64,000 bases of DNA from Saposhnikovia divaricata (GCA_036435485.1 CM071595.1:101052580-101116579); one strand, 5' to 3'; counted from the stretch's first letter, positions 12,420 through 25,600 are shown. Program-made: numbers and translations. Notes: generated from the letters alone by a model not told the origin.

Positions 12420-13335
12420 AATAAAATTATTTACAAAAGGAGATCATGCCTAACGCTAACTGCATGCAATCAGATTTTGTGTTTGTTATAAAAGGACAAA
12501 AATAACTGACGTGCTACAAACGAGCAAGATCACACACCCCTCCACCCCCTTCACCCTCTTTTCTGGTATTTTCACGATCTTTTGTCTAGAAACGAGTATA
12601 AAATTAATATAACTAATGAAAATATTGTTATTACATCTATTCATAATTGAAGTATGCAATACAAAGTGTAAGGAAAAAATACAATACTTGAGCGCGATAA
12701 AATAATTTAAATGATAAAAAACTTATCCCTTATCATTCTAGTTCGATTCTCGATCATTCCGAAATTTACCATATCAGGTATTCATTATAAGGTATATTAG
12801 CCATATTAGCATAACTATTCAAAAAGAATTGTGTGTTAGGTTTAAAGAGGTCGGATGGTTTACCAACATTTTAAGATTGTTCATAGTGTTATTTAAATTT
12901 GAAAAAATAGATTATTATGAGTGATTAATTAGCTTTGTAAGTGTAAAAAAAAGAAGAGACTATTTCAAGGAATTATGGCACTTTTAATTAATTATTACAT
13001 TTAAACTATGTATATTAATAATATTAATAATTTATTTATGTTAGTTATATCTTCGTACATTAAAACTACAAATGTAATTTTAACTTTGAATATGAGAGTA
13101 AAAAAGTTAAATTGTTCCGTTTGTTGATCATGGTTATAACTTATAACTAATGATAAGTAGAAAATATCAAAATGAAATCGGAACCAAACTAATATCGGTA
13201 AAAATCAAATAGAACTAAAACTGTAAAATCAAAATATCGACCATTTCAAATGGTTGATCATGGTTATATACATTTTTTATACATAATATATTTTGTAAAA
13301 ATATATATTTATATAATACTAATAATAATAATTAT
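12420..13335. other. AT-rich intergenic DNA
   Basis: No gene, RNA or clear repeat boundary is seen. The stretch runs into an (AAT)n tract at about 13316-13335. Confidence 0.4.
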
Positions 13336-13948
13336 TGTGGAATAAAAACTAGGGTGTAATTAATTCGTGTATTGAATGCTAGGGATTGAGAGCTTCGAGC
13401 TTTAATGATGGCTGCTCTTGCTGTCGGGACTAGTCGATCCTCGCAAGATGCCTATGTACCTTGATGAATATCAAGAATCAAGCCAAAACGTAGTTCTAGA
13501 GTTGCCTACGTGGCTTGATGCGCCCTCGCGGCGTAGTGACGTAGTGGCTTGTATGTCATTCCTTATTCGAGGATTAAGCCTAAAACGTGGTGGGTGACGT
13601 ATGGAGCTGTGCCCAAAAACGTTGTTTTGAGAATGAGGGGTCAGGCCCTTTATATAGGCATTGGGTGCCTTGGAATTAGGGTAGGGTTTAGTGTCTTGGT
13701 GGACAAGTTACCAACTTTAGATAAAATTCTGGATATGAGGAAGGCTGATTCCTATTGGACTCGTATGTCTTGGGGGCTACTTCTTGAAGGAATTGGTTCC
13801 CTTTTGGACTTTAGCTGATTTATCAACTACGAATTTATTATTTAATTAGGGTTTTGGGCCTCATTAATGAGCTTTAACCTCGGACAAATCTAGGTTTATT
13901 TAATGTCACATTAAATGTGTCTTTAGGACTTATTTTTGGCCCATATCA
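13336..13948 (+). mobile_element. Possible solo LTR inserted in an AAT microsatellite
   Basis: A 613-bp block of higher G+C starts TGTGGAATAAAAAC and ends GCCCATATCA, inside an (AAT)n tract present on both sides. It has a TATA-like ctttatatagg at about 13648-13659 and CpG-rich DNA upstream of it, as expected for an LTR promoter on the plus strand. The end TTTTTGGCCCATATCA resembles LTR ends of the Tat lineage of Ty3/gypsy. No internal region, primer site or partner LTR is present. The flanking 5-mers (attat and ataat) are uninformative in this microsatellite. The 89-codon ORF inside it (13549-13818) is not recognisable. Confidence 0.45.
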
Positions 13949-13971
13949 ATAATAATAATAATAATAATAAC

Positions 13972-14005
<34 letters not shown>
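13949..14005. repeat. (ATA)n microsatellite
   Basis: About 18 nearly uninterrupted ATA units, with one caa interruption. Confidence 0.9.
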
Positions 14006-14738
14006 TTAAATACTATTCAGCTTACGTAAATCACTGTATTCTGGATTGGTAAAATTTAAATAAACCTTTGGGCTGGGCCATTTTTTTACCTACGGGAATA
14101 AAGCTAATTAGCTCAACATGAGATTCATACAGACAATACACAGATGCCATGTATTTGATAAGTGTTAACTGTTTTCTGGACTTTATAAACTTTAATGAAT
14201 CTTGGGCCGGGCCCTTTTGGGCTTACTGGATATAGCTTAGCCCAACAAGAGATTCAGACAGATTGATACATGCTCAACAGGAGATTGATACGGAGATACA
14301 TGCTGATGCACCCGTTAAGAACCCAAGTGGACGTTAGATGTTACACAACATTTCTCATCAAATTAAATGGGGGTTTGGGGAACTTATTGTTCAGAATAAG
14401 TAAATTTATTTTAAGATTAAGTTAAGATTCCTAATTTTTTTTAAAAGAAATTAACTTCTTTTTTTTTTTTGCAACTTATGAAATTTTAAACATACATTGA
14501 ATACTTGTATAAAACAAAATTATCAAAATATGAAATTTTTACCAAAAAATAAGTTCATAAGGACTTAAAAAAAATTGAGCCAAACAGACCCTAAATAAAC
14601 CGGCATGGCAGGACTCGAACCTCAAATCTGTAATTAAATGCAATTCTGATATCATGTTAAAAAAGTAATTCATTTAAAGTTTTTGGATATTTAAAAAAAG
14701 TCCCAACTAAATTTTTATATTATTTGATGACATTTATG
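14006..14738. other. Intergenic DNA with a probable decayed hAT MITE
   Basis: Bases from about 14370 (gggggtttgggg) to 14593 form loose inverted ends: the reverse complement of the right end reads AGGGTCTGTTTGGC, again hAT-like. No gene is seen. Confidence 0.3.
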
Positions 14739-14746
14739 TTCCAACC

Positions 14747-15442
14747 TAGGCTTGTCAACGGGTCGGATTCGGATCGGATTACCCTAAATTCATATCCGAA
14801 TCCATTAAGATTTTTCGGATTCGGATCGGATCGAATCAGGAGTCGGATATTATTTAGATCGATCCATATCCGATCCGTTCGGATTTCGGGTTATCAGATC
14901 GGACCTCCGATCAGTTTAATAAATTTTAAAAATATATTTTTTTTGTTTTTTTAATTTAAAAATTGTATTTTAAAATTTTTGAAGAAATATAAATTGAAAT
15001 TATGACATATACATTGATAAATCCAAATTTATAGTTTGAAATAATATTATTTATATAAAAATTTATATATTATATATGTTATATTATATTTTATATATTA
15101 TATATGTATTATTTATATATATAATAATATTTTATATATTTTATATATATATATATAATATTAATATAAATAATATTATTTATATTATATATGTTATATA
15201 TATATATATATATATATCTAATATATATTATATATTACATAAATATATAATAATTATAATATATTCGGATCGGATCATTATCGGATCCGATCGTACAAAA
15301 TCCATATCCGCTCGTTATCGGATCGGACCCTTATCGGATAGGATCATTAATGGATCGGATTTTTTTGGAAGGATCCATACCCGCAAATTTAGCTACGGAT
15401 CGAATCGGATCGGGTCGGATATCCGATCCGTTGACAGGCCTA
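14747..15442. mobile_element. hAT-type non-autonomous foldback element with 8-bp TSD
   Basis: The left end is TAGGCTTGTCAACGGGTCGG and the reverse complement of the right end is TAGGCCTGTCAACGGATCGG, a strong terminal inverted repeat. Both arms contain many cggatcggat-like subterminal repeats (14760-14920 and 15260-15430). The centre (14930-15250) is nearly pure A+T. The flanks are ttccaacc (14739-14746) and ttccaaac (15443-15450), 7 of 8 identical, matching the 8-bp duplication made by hAT transposases. Open frames inside are chance products of the repeats. Confidence 0.8.
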
Positions 15443-15450
15443 TTCCAAAC

Positions 15451-16180
15451 TCCTATTTCACTATTTGTGTAAAATTGAGATATTTAACTGCTTTTTAAGT
15501 TATTTCATTTGGATCTAATCAAAAACTATAATATTTATTTTAATGTTATTTCATGGGATCTCATAACTAAAATTGAATCGATATTAATCAAAGTGATGTT
15601 TCTTTCCTTTTTTTTTTTCTAAAAAATTAAGCGGTTTTCATTCAATAAACCAGAATACAATCAAGATAAATCCCCGACTGCCAATATAACCAGGTTGGAA
15701 AACAAATAATCAACTAAAAATAATTAGATGGTTTGTTTTCTGTTCGTTTAACATACAAAATTTAAAAATTATTGAAACTAAAAGTGAAATCAAAGACATT
15801 CCAAGCGATTTAAACTGTACCAACATGCCTCAAAGCAGTAGCAACAATTATTAGCCCAATATTCATAAGTCCCAATTGAATATATTGAGATTAGAGGAAC
15901 GGCACCCATGTATCTACATACCGAATATTAGTTATAGTCTTATAGACATATCAAAAATGGAAATCCTCAATTAATGAACAATTTTTGGTTGTGAAAGGTG
16001 AACACATATTTTTTAAAATGAAAATTGAATCAATAGTTTTTTCACAATTAATTGCGAAAGCAAAAGTAAGCTGATCCCGGTTCACGCAACAACCCCACAG
16101 GGTCATTCCAGACATTTCATATCACAATCCTAGTGTGTTTAAAACGCCCAGCACAGCACTCGTGTTGTTTTTATTTTCTA
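15451..16180. other. Upstream flank of the ARID gene
   Basis: AT-rich DNA with no separate gene. The promoter of the downstream ARID gene should lie in its right-hand part. I see no convincing TATA box. Confidence 0.35.
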
Positions 16181-16256
16181 TCTTTTACAGCTGTCCCGCT
16201 TCTTCTTCACCGGCGATTTCAAAACGACATCGTTTCACCACCGTCAAACCCTACCG

Positions 16257-17445
16257 GTAAAATTTCACAAACCTAATAACACATATCTCTCTCACACACA
16301 CACACATTCGTTTTGTGTGTGTTTTGAAGCTTTTATAAACTTAGGGATTGCTATTTTTTCGGTATTTTATTATTTGTTTTTAATTTTGAAATAATATTAG
16401 TTTTTACTTGTTGTTTGCTGATGTGGCTATGGGGGTTTTAAATACAATGCAATATTTTCTGTGAATTAATTTTAGGATTTTTAAGTTATAATAATCTGTT
16501 TTTAATTTATAGGTTAATTTTACTCGTGTATGCTTGTTTTGAGTTCTCTACCTGTTGGGCATATTGCGTTTCGTATAGTTAATTGGTTGGTTGTTTTAGT
16601 TGTAGTGTAGTACTATTGGGCATGTTGCGTTTCGTATAGTTAATTGGTTGGTTGTTTTAGTTGTAGTGTAGTACTATTTGGGCATGTTTCATTTAGTATA
16701 GTTAATTGGTTGGTTGTTTTAGTTGTAGTGTAGTACTATTGGGCATGTTGCGTTTCATATAGTTAATTGGTTGGTTGTTTTAGTTGTATTGTAGTAAACG
16801 ACAAGCTTCGGGATGCTTTTATTTCGTATTTGTTGTTTTCAGGGATGAAGTCTGTTCGGTTGTTTTCTAGTTATTGGAGAATTGTTTCGTGTTTTATTGA
16901 AGCGAATTTTCCGTAATGTAGAAGGGGTTTCATATTAAAGTGGCCATCCATAAAAGTCAAGTCCCATTCCCCGTAATGTCTCATTTGAAACACTAGAAAG
17001 GCCTAACGTATCACGCCGTTAATTTTTTTTTAAAAATATAGACGGAAAACGTTATAAATTTGAATTGTCTGAAACGGCTCTATTTGCTGAGTTGTGTGTG
17101 CACAGTGGTTCCACTGTCTTGCGCTGTGGACAGCCTCTTGTTTTTGGACACGTGCAAACTTAATGTTTTATTATTTATGCATATGTTCAGTTCTTACGGT
17201 TATATGGATAAATACTGTATTTTATCAAGGAAGTGCTCTAGTCATAATGATATTAGATATGGTGGGAAGGTTTTATTGTGACCCTTTAAGTTTTCCTTAT
17301 TGGTGGGTAAATTGTAAAATTTCTTTGTTTATCCTTGTTAGTTTTAGATTTGCGATTTGCCCCGGCCTGACCCTTGCTTCCTATTTGTATATTATTACTT
17401 ATGCACGTTTTTTTATAATGATTAATGTTCTTTGTAATTTTGCAG
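16257..17445 (+). other. Putative 5'-UTR intron of the ARID gene
   Basis: A pyrimidine-rich leader (about 16190-16256) ends ctaccg and is followed by gtaaaat, a donor-like site. The next acceptor is ttttgcag at 17438-17445, two bases before the start codon. Leader introns are common in plant chromatin genes. The transcription start is unknown, so the leader exon is an inference. The intron holds a (CA)n run near 16293-16305 and a 61-bp tandem array. Confidence 0.5.
16557..16796. repeat. Four-copy 61-bp tandem repeat
   Basis: Units begin gggcat at 16557, 16618, 16680 and 16741 (spacing 61, 62, 61). Each contains tatagttaattggttggttg followed by ttttagttgta. The copies differ by only a few bases, so the array is fairly young. 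It lies inside the putative leader intron of the ARID gene. Confidence 0.9.
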
Positions 17446-17447
17446 AT

Positions 17448-20400
17448 ATGGACGATCCTGATGTGGAAATAAACAATGCTGATAACATGGAGGTCGATGT
17501 AACAAATGACAGAAAAAATTTGCTAACCAGCAATGAAACACAAGTGGAAGGGGAACACATGCATTTGGAGGGTCAAAATTCCTGCAAAGTGGAGAAAGAG
17601 CAGAAGAGAATTGACATTGCGAAAAACCAGCAGATACTTGGAGAAACCGGCATGCAGAATTCAGGTGTTCGTAGTGACATTTTGGGAGAGAAAACGGTTA
17701 GCAAGTATACCATGGAGACTCAGAATATTTCTGGAGAAAATTTAATTGAGAAAGAGAAAAATTTGGCTAAAAGTCCGCAAGAATGTACTTTATTACCTTC
17801 TGCTGTTGAGGCAGATCAAAGTGGCGCAGCAGAAAATAAAGTTGATGATGCTGTTAAGAATGCAATGCCAGAGACTGAAAACAAACGTAGAGTTCATACC
17901 TTTAACAATAAGCCAGATAGTGCTCACTCTCGTCCTGCTTTTGATCGAGTCGAACCAGTGACACCCATTGCTAATGAGACATTTAAGGTGAAAAGTGTGG
18001 ACACCAAAGACATAAAGGTAATGTATCTGTCTCAAGAGGCTGTGGAATGTTCTCAATCATAGAAACTAACTTTGTACTTTCCTAATCATAGACAATCGAG
18101 GAGGCAGAAACTGGGACACCAGAGGAACAAGCAGCATTCATGAAAGAACTGGAGACTTTTTTCAGAGAGAACGGAATGGTTTTTAGACCACCTAAATTTT
18201 ATGGCAAGCTATTAAATTGCTTGAAGTAAGTTTTTCTCAGGACTACTATAGCATTGTGTAAGTTTTTCTCAGGATTACATTTGCATTGTAATCATAGTTA
18301 TAACTAAATCTTTCTCTCCTTGCATCTCAGGTTATACAGATCTGTGATTAGACATGGTGGATATGATCGGGTATGGAGTTGTCCTACATAGTTGCATTTT
18401 TTCTTCCAATATAAGTAATTATGTAGTTGATAATTTATCACTTTAATGATTATTCATCTTAGTTGTGTAATGCAGTCATTAAACTGATTCTTCTGTTTGA
18501 ATGATTTTATTAAATGGAAAATGTAACAGTTTTAAGATGCTTGTAGTAAATTGGAAATTATTGGCCACAAATATACGTTTATGTTATCTTTAATTGAGCT
18601 GCCTCTTCTGCTATATGCATTTTGACAGGTCACTGCAGCCAAATCGGTTTGGCGGCAAATAGGAGAATCTTTCAATCCCCCTAAGTAAGGATCAAAAGAT
18701 TTTTATATACAACTTTTTTTACCCTTGGGTAGTTGGGTTGGGTTGCTAGTAGCATGATATTCTAAATTTGTGGTTCCATGTATATATGTTCTACGGTGCA
18801 TCTAGTAGTGTAATAATTTTTTACCGCAACTTGTATATTTAATTAGTTTAGTTTTGTTCATGCCTAGGAGTTGTTTTTGATAAATCTGTTATTGCTTTAA
18901 TCATTTGATTAGTTTCTAACTTTCTTTGTGTTTCAGGACATGCACAACCGCTGCTTATGCATTTCGCATATTTTACGAAAAGGTAGTGCAATGTTTGTTT
19001 TCAGCTTTTTAGAATTGTAAAGAAATTTGTTTCACATCTAGTCATATGGTATTGGGATAGTTGTGACTAAGCGAGTTGCATTTTAAGAATGCCATGCTTT
19101 ATAATGCTGGATTTTAATACTACTGTATTGTTTGTGGTAAATCTGGTTGGAATGCAATCAGAATATGACAATTGTTATAAATCAAACATGAATCGTGAAA
19201 GTGGTTCGTAAATTAGTAAATATTTTGATACTTAATCTGTCTTTGGAAAGTTGTTTTGGAATTTTTTTTGTGAACAATTTGAGTAAAAAAAAGTATGAGC
19301 AAAGGAGGTATAAATTTATTTTCTGGAATGTAAAAGTAATTGATAAAGCGAGAAAATTGTTGAGCAATTTCTAAAGAGGAAGCATAAAATTTGTACCTGT
19401 GTATTCTAGGGAAGCAGCTGTGGCAATTGTAGAGGTATAGTGTTTGAGTACTGTTATATATGAATGTAGTACGTTCTACGTAATCTTAAATGGATCTAAT
19501 GTGAGAGATTCAAAGTTAATTTAAGTTTGGGAGAGAGCTTTATTTGAATTTAAAAGAATATAAAAGATTATGTACATATGAAAGGTGTCTGTTTGAGGCA
19601 AAGCCAGGGGTTTAGGAGGTAGAAACAAACTATTTATGGCCTTACAGGCTGTTAGTGGTCTCTTTTAACATAATTGGGTTGGGTGGGTTGGGTAGCTAGG
19701 CCCTGTGGCGATAAACCCCACCTGCCCTTGTCAATGTCACACTATGAAATTTATCGACTGTTAATCTCCTTAATCAAGGGTCTGTAAGGTTAAAGGATCA
19801 GGTTTTAGATTTTATATCTAGCATATGATGATGATCACATTAAATAACAAAAGACGGAAGCTGTGTTAATGGGTTGGTTAAACACTTTAAGGTTAACAGT
19901 GACATTGATTTGTAAGGTTTTGCTAATGAGGTGAGCTTAACTGGGCTAAAACCAACCCAGTTCAAGTCATTAGCTCTTTGCAGTTTGAATATTGTCTAGA
20001 TCATGTTGAAGAGTAGAATGGAATGTGGCTACAATGTTCCCTGTAAAAGGTCCCTCCACAGTTGTCACATTATTAATTGCAAGTTATGTAAATGTCTTGT
20101 CTTTCCATTACATGGTTAAGGTGTCATTGCTTAATTAAGGCACAACCTGAGCCCAATTTTATTAGGGTGAAGCAGTGACCTCTCATAAAGAACATCATGT
20201 TTCCAAAAGGTATGAAAATCTTCCTAAGGCGGACAGAAAGAATCCAGAGTAGTTAATTACGTGATTCTAACCTTTCATAACATTTTTGCACTTGTAGGTG
20301 ATTCTACTTGTATGATAACTAACTGGGGATGGAGTTTCTAAAGCACAAAATAGAGAAGTTCTCTATTAGTGCACCTTAAATCTTGTATTTTATTATTATT

Positions 20401-23400
20401 TTTGATAATCCAACCGTACGGATGAAAAGTTTATGTTGAAATAACATTGTATACAAATTTTTATTATATTTGAAATAGTGGAGCATCACTTTTATAATAA
20501 TACTATTTTCTATATATATTCAACGACACAGATTTATCATAATCTTATTGCTATAAATTTATAGTTCCAAACAATTAAATTACACGAAAATTTGTACATT
20601 CACGTATTTTTGTATGAATTTAACATCCATACGGTTGGATTGTTCAAATAATAATTAATTTATCAAATTTTAAGCCGCACTAATAGAGAACTTCTCTATT
20701 GTGTGCTTTAGATACTCTTTTCCCTAACTATAATCTCTATGTTTTCTGTTGTTGGTCAGTATTATGCTATAGATTTTTAATGTTGCTTGGCTTTGAATCA
20801 TTTTTTTACCTTGAAGGCACTTCTAGAGTATGAAAGGCATAAGATGAAGACTGGTGAGCTCCAACTCGCTCTTCCATCTGTTCCTGGGCCTGCATCTGCA
20901 GCAGCGAATGTGGTGGGTTCAGAATTCATTATCCAATACTATTTTGTGCAAGTGTCGTACATTAGAAGCTAAAATAGTTAGTTCTATAATACTATTCTAC
21001 CCCCCAGTCATCAAACATGCTTCATTAATGAATTTGGATTTTTGATGGTTATCAGACGACAGGTTCAGGTAGGGCAAGAAGAGATGCTGCAGCTCGCGCG
21101 ATGCAGGGATGGCATGAACAGCGTCACTATGGCTATGGTGAGATAGCTGAGCCAATCGTCAAGGTCTGCAGAGATATGTAACTTTTCTTTTACATGTTCT
21201 TTCAAATTTCAATTTACTGATGCATTGGCATTACATGTTGATATTAGGACAAGAACTTCAACAACATGGGAAAACGTGAAAAAATTGTAAAAAACATTGG
21301 TATGCTTCCTATACTAGTCCTTCGATAATTTAAGAGTTATTAGTTATAAATCCAGTGTTGATGTTTTTTGTCATGTGAAAATCTTGCTCTTAGATCACTT
21401 TTGTTTTTTAGTTGAGAATATTATATACAAGGTTTGTGAAGTATAATGTTGCTTGTTAGAATTTGCTTTTTTAGGAATTCAGATGTTGCCTTTGATTCAG
21501 GTTTTGTGAAAAACAAGCGACTTAAGGAAGTGGAGCATCCTGTGAAAGCTGCACGAATGGAAACATCAAAGCAGTTGAGTCCCGAATACATCTATACTAT
21601 TCTTTATTCTTTATCAAAAAAAAATCTTGTTATTGATGAATGTAATACAATTTTACATCTTAACTTCAAGAATTTTTGTCTGTATTCTTTATCCTTCCTT
21701 CACTAGTCTCCATGACCTGCAATCTCTTTTACAAATAAGTGTCCGGTTTCAGAACAAACCATGTGGTTTAAATTTCTTGTCAAACAGGGGCCGACAGTGA
21801 ATAGTCGGAGGACGATAACTAATAAATCATTTCTTCCCGAAGTGATGGGATTGCCCAAGTGGTAAGGGCATATCCTTTGTCGTCCCAGGTCGTGGGTTCG
21901 ATTCTCGCTCACCCCGAGATTTATCTAAGGATGGATACTTGTTATTAGCTTCTAAGCTATACCCAAAAAAAAATTTATCTTCCTCAAGTTCCTGCGAGGT
22001 TACGTTTCATCGGGCTTTTGTTTGGGTTACCCTTTTTATTGTTTATACTTTCTAGGATCAGTATGTGCACATCTTCTTCAGAATCTTCAAATTGCTTGCC
22101 ACATTTATTAAATGATAAAAAAAATATTACTTGATTAAATGGATCTACAATCTTAAGTCAATAAGGTCTAGGTGATATATTTTCACTAAGTTTTTACTCT
22201 TCTTAAACTTAAAATATATGGTCATCTATATTCTAAATAACTTACTTGGTCATCTGTTTTGAAAAGAAAATACAAAATTGGTATTTCAAATCAGTACATA
22301 ATTAGTCTGACTGACATGTATATTGCGTGGTATAAATGAACTTGCCACGGCATCCTTACTCCTTATTCCCATCTTTTTTATGTTTTCTTTCACTACTGCC
22401 TGAATGTGTGAAGTTCATTTTTTTCTCTAGACTGGTCAGTTCAGTTGTTGATGTTGGTCCTCCTGCTGATTGGGTGAAGATCAGTGTAAGAGAGCATGTA
22501 AGTTTGTAAAACTTTTGTGAGTTATGATGCATCTCATGTTTAAGCTTCTCCCATTTATATGCTGACAGCAGTATTTTGTTATTGTAACAGAAGGATTGTT
22601 TTGAAGTCTATGCTTTAGTCCCAGGTCTACTGCGGGAGGAGGTAATAACCTTATTTTTCTATGACCATATTTTTTTATGTTATACTGAGGTTATAGTCTC
22701 AGGTCATGATTTGACATTGCTTTGTTTTATATGTTCTGCTGACATGGAATGTAATTTTGATGGAAACACATGTACTTCTCCTTTCTGTTGATTTTGGCTG
22801 TTTGGCACTGAACAGATGTAGTAGCACTTGATTTATTTGAGTGATGTTTTTGTATTTGTGAGGTCAGGATGAGGCCTTTGTTTGATCAAAGTAGATTAGT
22901 TGCACACAAGAGTGTAATGTTTTTTTAAGTCACCACTCACCAGAGTGTAAAATGAAAGATTACAAATGAGAGAATGCATTTTTAAAGCTCCAGGAACAGC
23001 ATCCTAGTCAATCTTTTTTATTCACACCACGTGGTCACACACTCACCATCCAAGGCTTACTTCCGGCAAGAAAAGTGTTATCTGATGTATATTTTATGCC
23101 AAGCACATATGATGCACTTTTACAGTTTTACTCGATAGTATAAACTTACTACAATTTTGAGTCTCAGAAACCTAAATCCCTATTTTGTAGTTTAATTAAG
23201 GATGAAATATAATAGTTTGATGATTTGTTAGTTTTTAGGAAGTAATACTTTCAAGCTAGATGTTATGTAAGATGACTACCACCAGTTGTATTCACACTAG
23301 TCACTAGATCCCTATAATATCTGTATTCTGTACATATGTACTTATAAACAGTGTGCATCACATGGTGTAAATACGAGAGATCTTTTTTAAAACCTCCTCG

Positions 23401-25006
23401 GAAACTGCAGATAAATCTTTCAAGTTCTGATAAGATTTTACAAAAGCATTTGAACTTTCTAAAAGTGGGCAATGTGATCTTTAAAGCATATTAAAAAGAG
23501 GATCCATCAGAAACTAATTTGGCAGCCTTGGGTTATGATTATGTGGACCAAACATGACTTAATGGCCTAGGAGCAGCTCTCATGGTCATTTTAGCCATAA
23601 AGCTACCTCAAGCTGTAATCCTCTTGTTGACTGCTGCCAGAGTCAGATAAGAAATTAATCTGGGTAGCAGAGAAAATTAATCTCAACTACTTATGCCATG
23701 GAATTGGAATCTTTTTCCTGGAAAAACTCTGTTTATATTACATCACCTGGAAAGCTGAAACTTCAATACCTATGTTTAGGCAAACTACTGAAACACTAGT
23801 TTGAAGATTGTAAACAATGAGTGTGGCTCTAGTCAACACTGGCAAAAGATTTCTCCATTCCCATGTATACAGAAGCAATCCTATAGGTAAACGTGCTTAT
23901 GTTTCCTCAAAGGTAATTTATTAGTTTACGTTCGTAAGTGTCAGTGAACAAGACTTTGAATTCCCAATTTACTATCACAAAGAACATGAACGTTAACACC
24001 TTAAATATCAAGGCTTCTAAGTAGCCTATGGCAAAGGCTCATTCCCTGCCTTCCTGCCTCATGCTTAAAAACGAAGTAAATTACCAAAAAGAATGTGCAT
24101 CTCTGAAAGAATAAGCACTCAAAGTGTTCAGCATTTCAGATGCAGTCATGCTTATTTCTATCTTTTTTTGAAACCTGCTTATTTCTACCTTATTGTGAGT
24201 GAAATTTGCAATTTTTTCATGATTATATGTTTATATCTTGTCCTTTCTCGCTCCACGGGCACATAAAATCTGTATCTGCATGGTTGTTGTATGTGTTGGT
24301 TGTCAATATAGCTTTCAAAGAGATGAGCCTTGTCTACCTAGTTGCATCAAATTCAGTTCTAACATTATCTCGTTGGATAGAGTTGTGATATGTTTTACTG
24401 TTGTGATATTGTTTTATGGTGAATTCAGGTTAGAGTGCAATCAGATCCAGAAGGACGACTTGTCATAACTGGTCAACCTGAGCAGCGCGATAATCCATGG
24501 GGGATCACAGCCTTTCAAAAGGTTAACCCTTAATAGTCTCTTCACACTAGAAAAAGAGCCAGTATTTGATTTAAGTAAACCTTATATTCAAATTACTTTA
24601 GTTTATTTTATGTTACATAAAAGTTGGAAGTCACCAAACGGCTCTTTTCCTAGTGTTAATTTTTCACCTTACGAAGTGTTTGAGGGTTCAAGTGTCCTTG
24701 GAGGCAAAGTGGTGTGCATGTATTCAATTATCTAAAAAAATATAGTGTTAGGAATCAACATTGGTACTCGTACTTTATTTGTATGCCGAGTACCTTATTT
24801 GTATGCCAAGTATAACATCTCTTAATCCATATATCTATCCTATAGGTACTGATATTTATATGTTTGTATATAGATCTGTTCTGAATTTGATGACCAACTT
24901 TCAGGTTATCAGCTTACCTGCAAGAATTGATCCACTTCAGACATCAGCAGTTGTTGGCCTGCATGGACGACTCTTTGTTCGTATACCATTTGACCGGTCC
25001 ATGTAA
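17448..25006 (+). CDS. ARID DNA-binding / HSP20-like domain protein (14 exons with leader)
   Basis: Predicted coding exons: 17448-18017, 18092-18225, 18331-18370, 18629-18684, 18937-18982, 20817-20912, 21056-21163, 21248-21299, 21483-21573, 22431-22497, 22591-22641, 24429-24521 and 24905-25006. All introns are GT/AG and the phases agree, giving 501 residues. Residues 1-190 are a charged, probably disordered N-terminus with no recognised domain. An ARID domain spans about 195-295 (PPKFYGKLLNCL, RHGGYDRVTAAKSVWRQIGE, FRIFYEKALLEYE). A basic linker follows. From about 400 to the end lies an alpha-crystallin/HSP20-like fold (VDVGPPADWVKISV, FEVYALVPGLLREEV, GRLVITG, LFVRIPFD). Plants have a small ARID plus HSP20-like family. 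Arabidopsis members are reported in PEAT chromatin complexes linked to histone deacetylation and silencing, so a nuclear role in AT-rich DNA binding is expected. The start is the first ATG after the leader acceptor. Exon 9-10 joins (CA/gttgag donor) are the least certain. Confidence 0.88.
20337..20712. mobile_element. Foldback MITE in an ARID-gene intron
   Basis: The left arm starts TCTAAAGCACAAAATAGAGA and the reverse complement of the right arm starts TCTAAAGCACACAATAGAGA. Similarity continues through gttctctattagtgc and, further in, a caaccgtacgg / caaccgtatgg pair. The arms span well over 100 bp each, so the whole 376 bp could form a hairpin. No clear target duplication is seen. It lies in the 1.8-kb intron between coding exons 5 and 6. 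Confidence 0.65.
21843..21973 (+). mobile_element. tRNA-derived SINE in an ARID-gene intron
   Basis: A box-A-like tgcccaagtggtaaggg and a box-B-like gtgggttcgattctcg are spaced as in a tRNA gene. They are followed by a short body ending ttctaagctataccc and a run of A. This is the layout of Au-like plant SINEs. Flanking target duplication is imperfect at best. The same insertion is present in the copied ARID fragment at 44684-44811. Confidence 0.75.
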
Positions 25007-25600
25007 AGTTATAAGTTTCAGTGAACTCGTATTGGGATATAGATTAGCATTTTAATGGTGAAGCTCTGGGCCCATGGAACTTTTTACTGACTAATTTTAG
25101 GTGTAGTTCTTGTTTTTTAACTTCTAGGCTGCCAGGAGGTTTTTCGGCAATTTGCCGCCCCAATAGATTGATGGTTTTAATGTGTAACCAACAACTTTAG
25201 ATTTCTCTCGCTTTATCACTGCCTCTCTTTTTTTGGTTGTTAAGACCACTGCCTCTTTTAAGACAACCCAATCAACTGAAAAATGGAAAGCTTCTGATAT
25301 CATAATACAGAGAAAATGGGAATCATTATTTGCAGGCAATTATGAGAGTCTCCAGTTATCAGGTTTAGGCCTACCCATTCATGTTTTGCACTGGCACTTC
25401 ATCTACTTTAGCTGCAGGGTCAGAGAAGAAAAGCACCCGAATTATCTGCGACTCCTGTTTCTGCTTAGAATCGCAAAATTAATATTTCTGCTACATATAT
25501 CAAACTTCTATGGATCTCTACTTTTGCCAAAATTATCGAGAGTAATGAAAGATTTGAAATTTCAGTGTTGAGTGGAAAAAGACGATCGACAATTAGAGTC
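25007..25600. other. 3' flank of the ARID gene
   Basis: It contains the transcript end (site not identifiable by eye). From 25407 it is also the left edge of the region shared with duplicon B (36550 onward). The 112-codon ORF here has no recognisable product. Confidence 0.4.

Noticed and set aside
15076..15498. 140-codon ORF rich in Tyr and Ile
   Set aside because: It is produced by the AT-only core and repeat arm of the hAT foldback element.
17060..18062. A 322-codon open frame covering the ARID N-terminal exon
   Set aside because: The part before 17448 is intron-like and upstream of a good acceptor; the part after 18017 runs past a good donor. Only 17448-18017 is kept as coding.
21843..21910. 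A functional tRNA gene
   Set aside because: Box A and box B are present, but no cloverleaf with a proper acceptor stem can be drawn and an A-tail follows, so it is a SINE head.
25233..25571. 112-codon ORF downstream of the ARID gene
   Set aside because: It is not conserved in frame in the duplicon B counterpart and has no recognisable domain.
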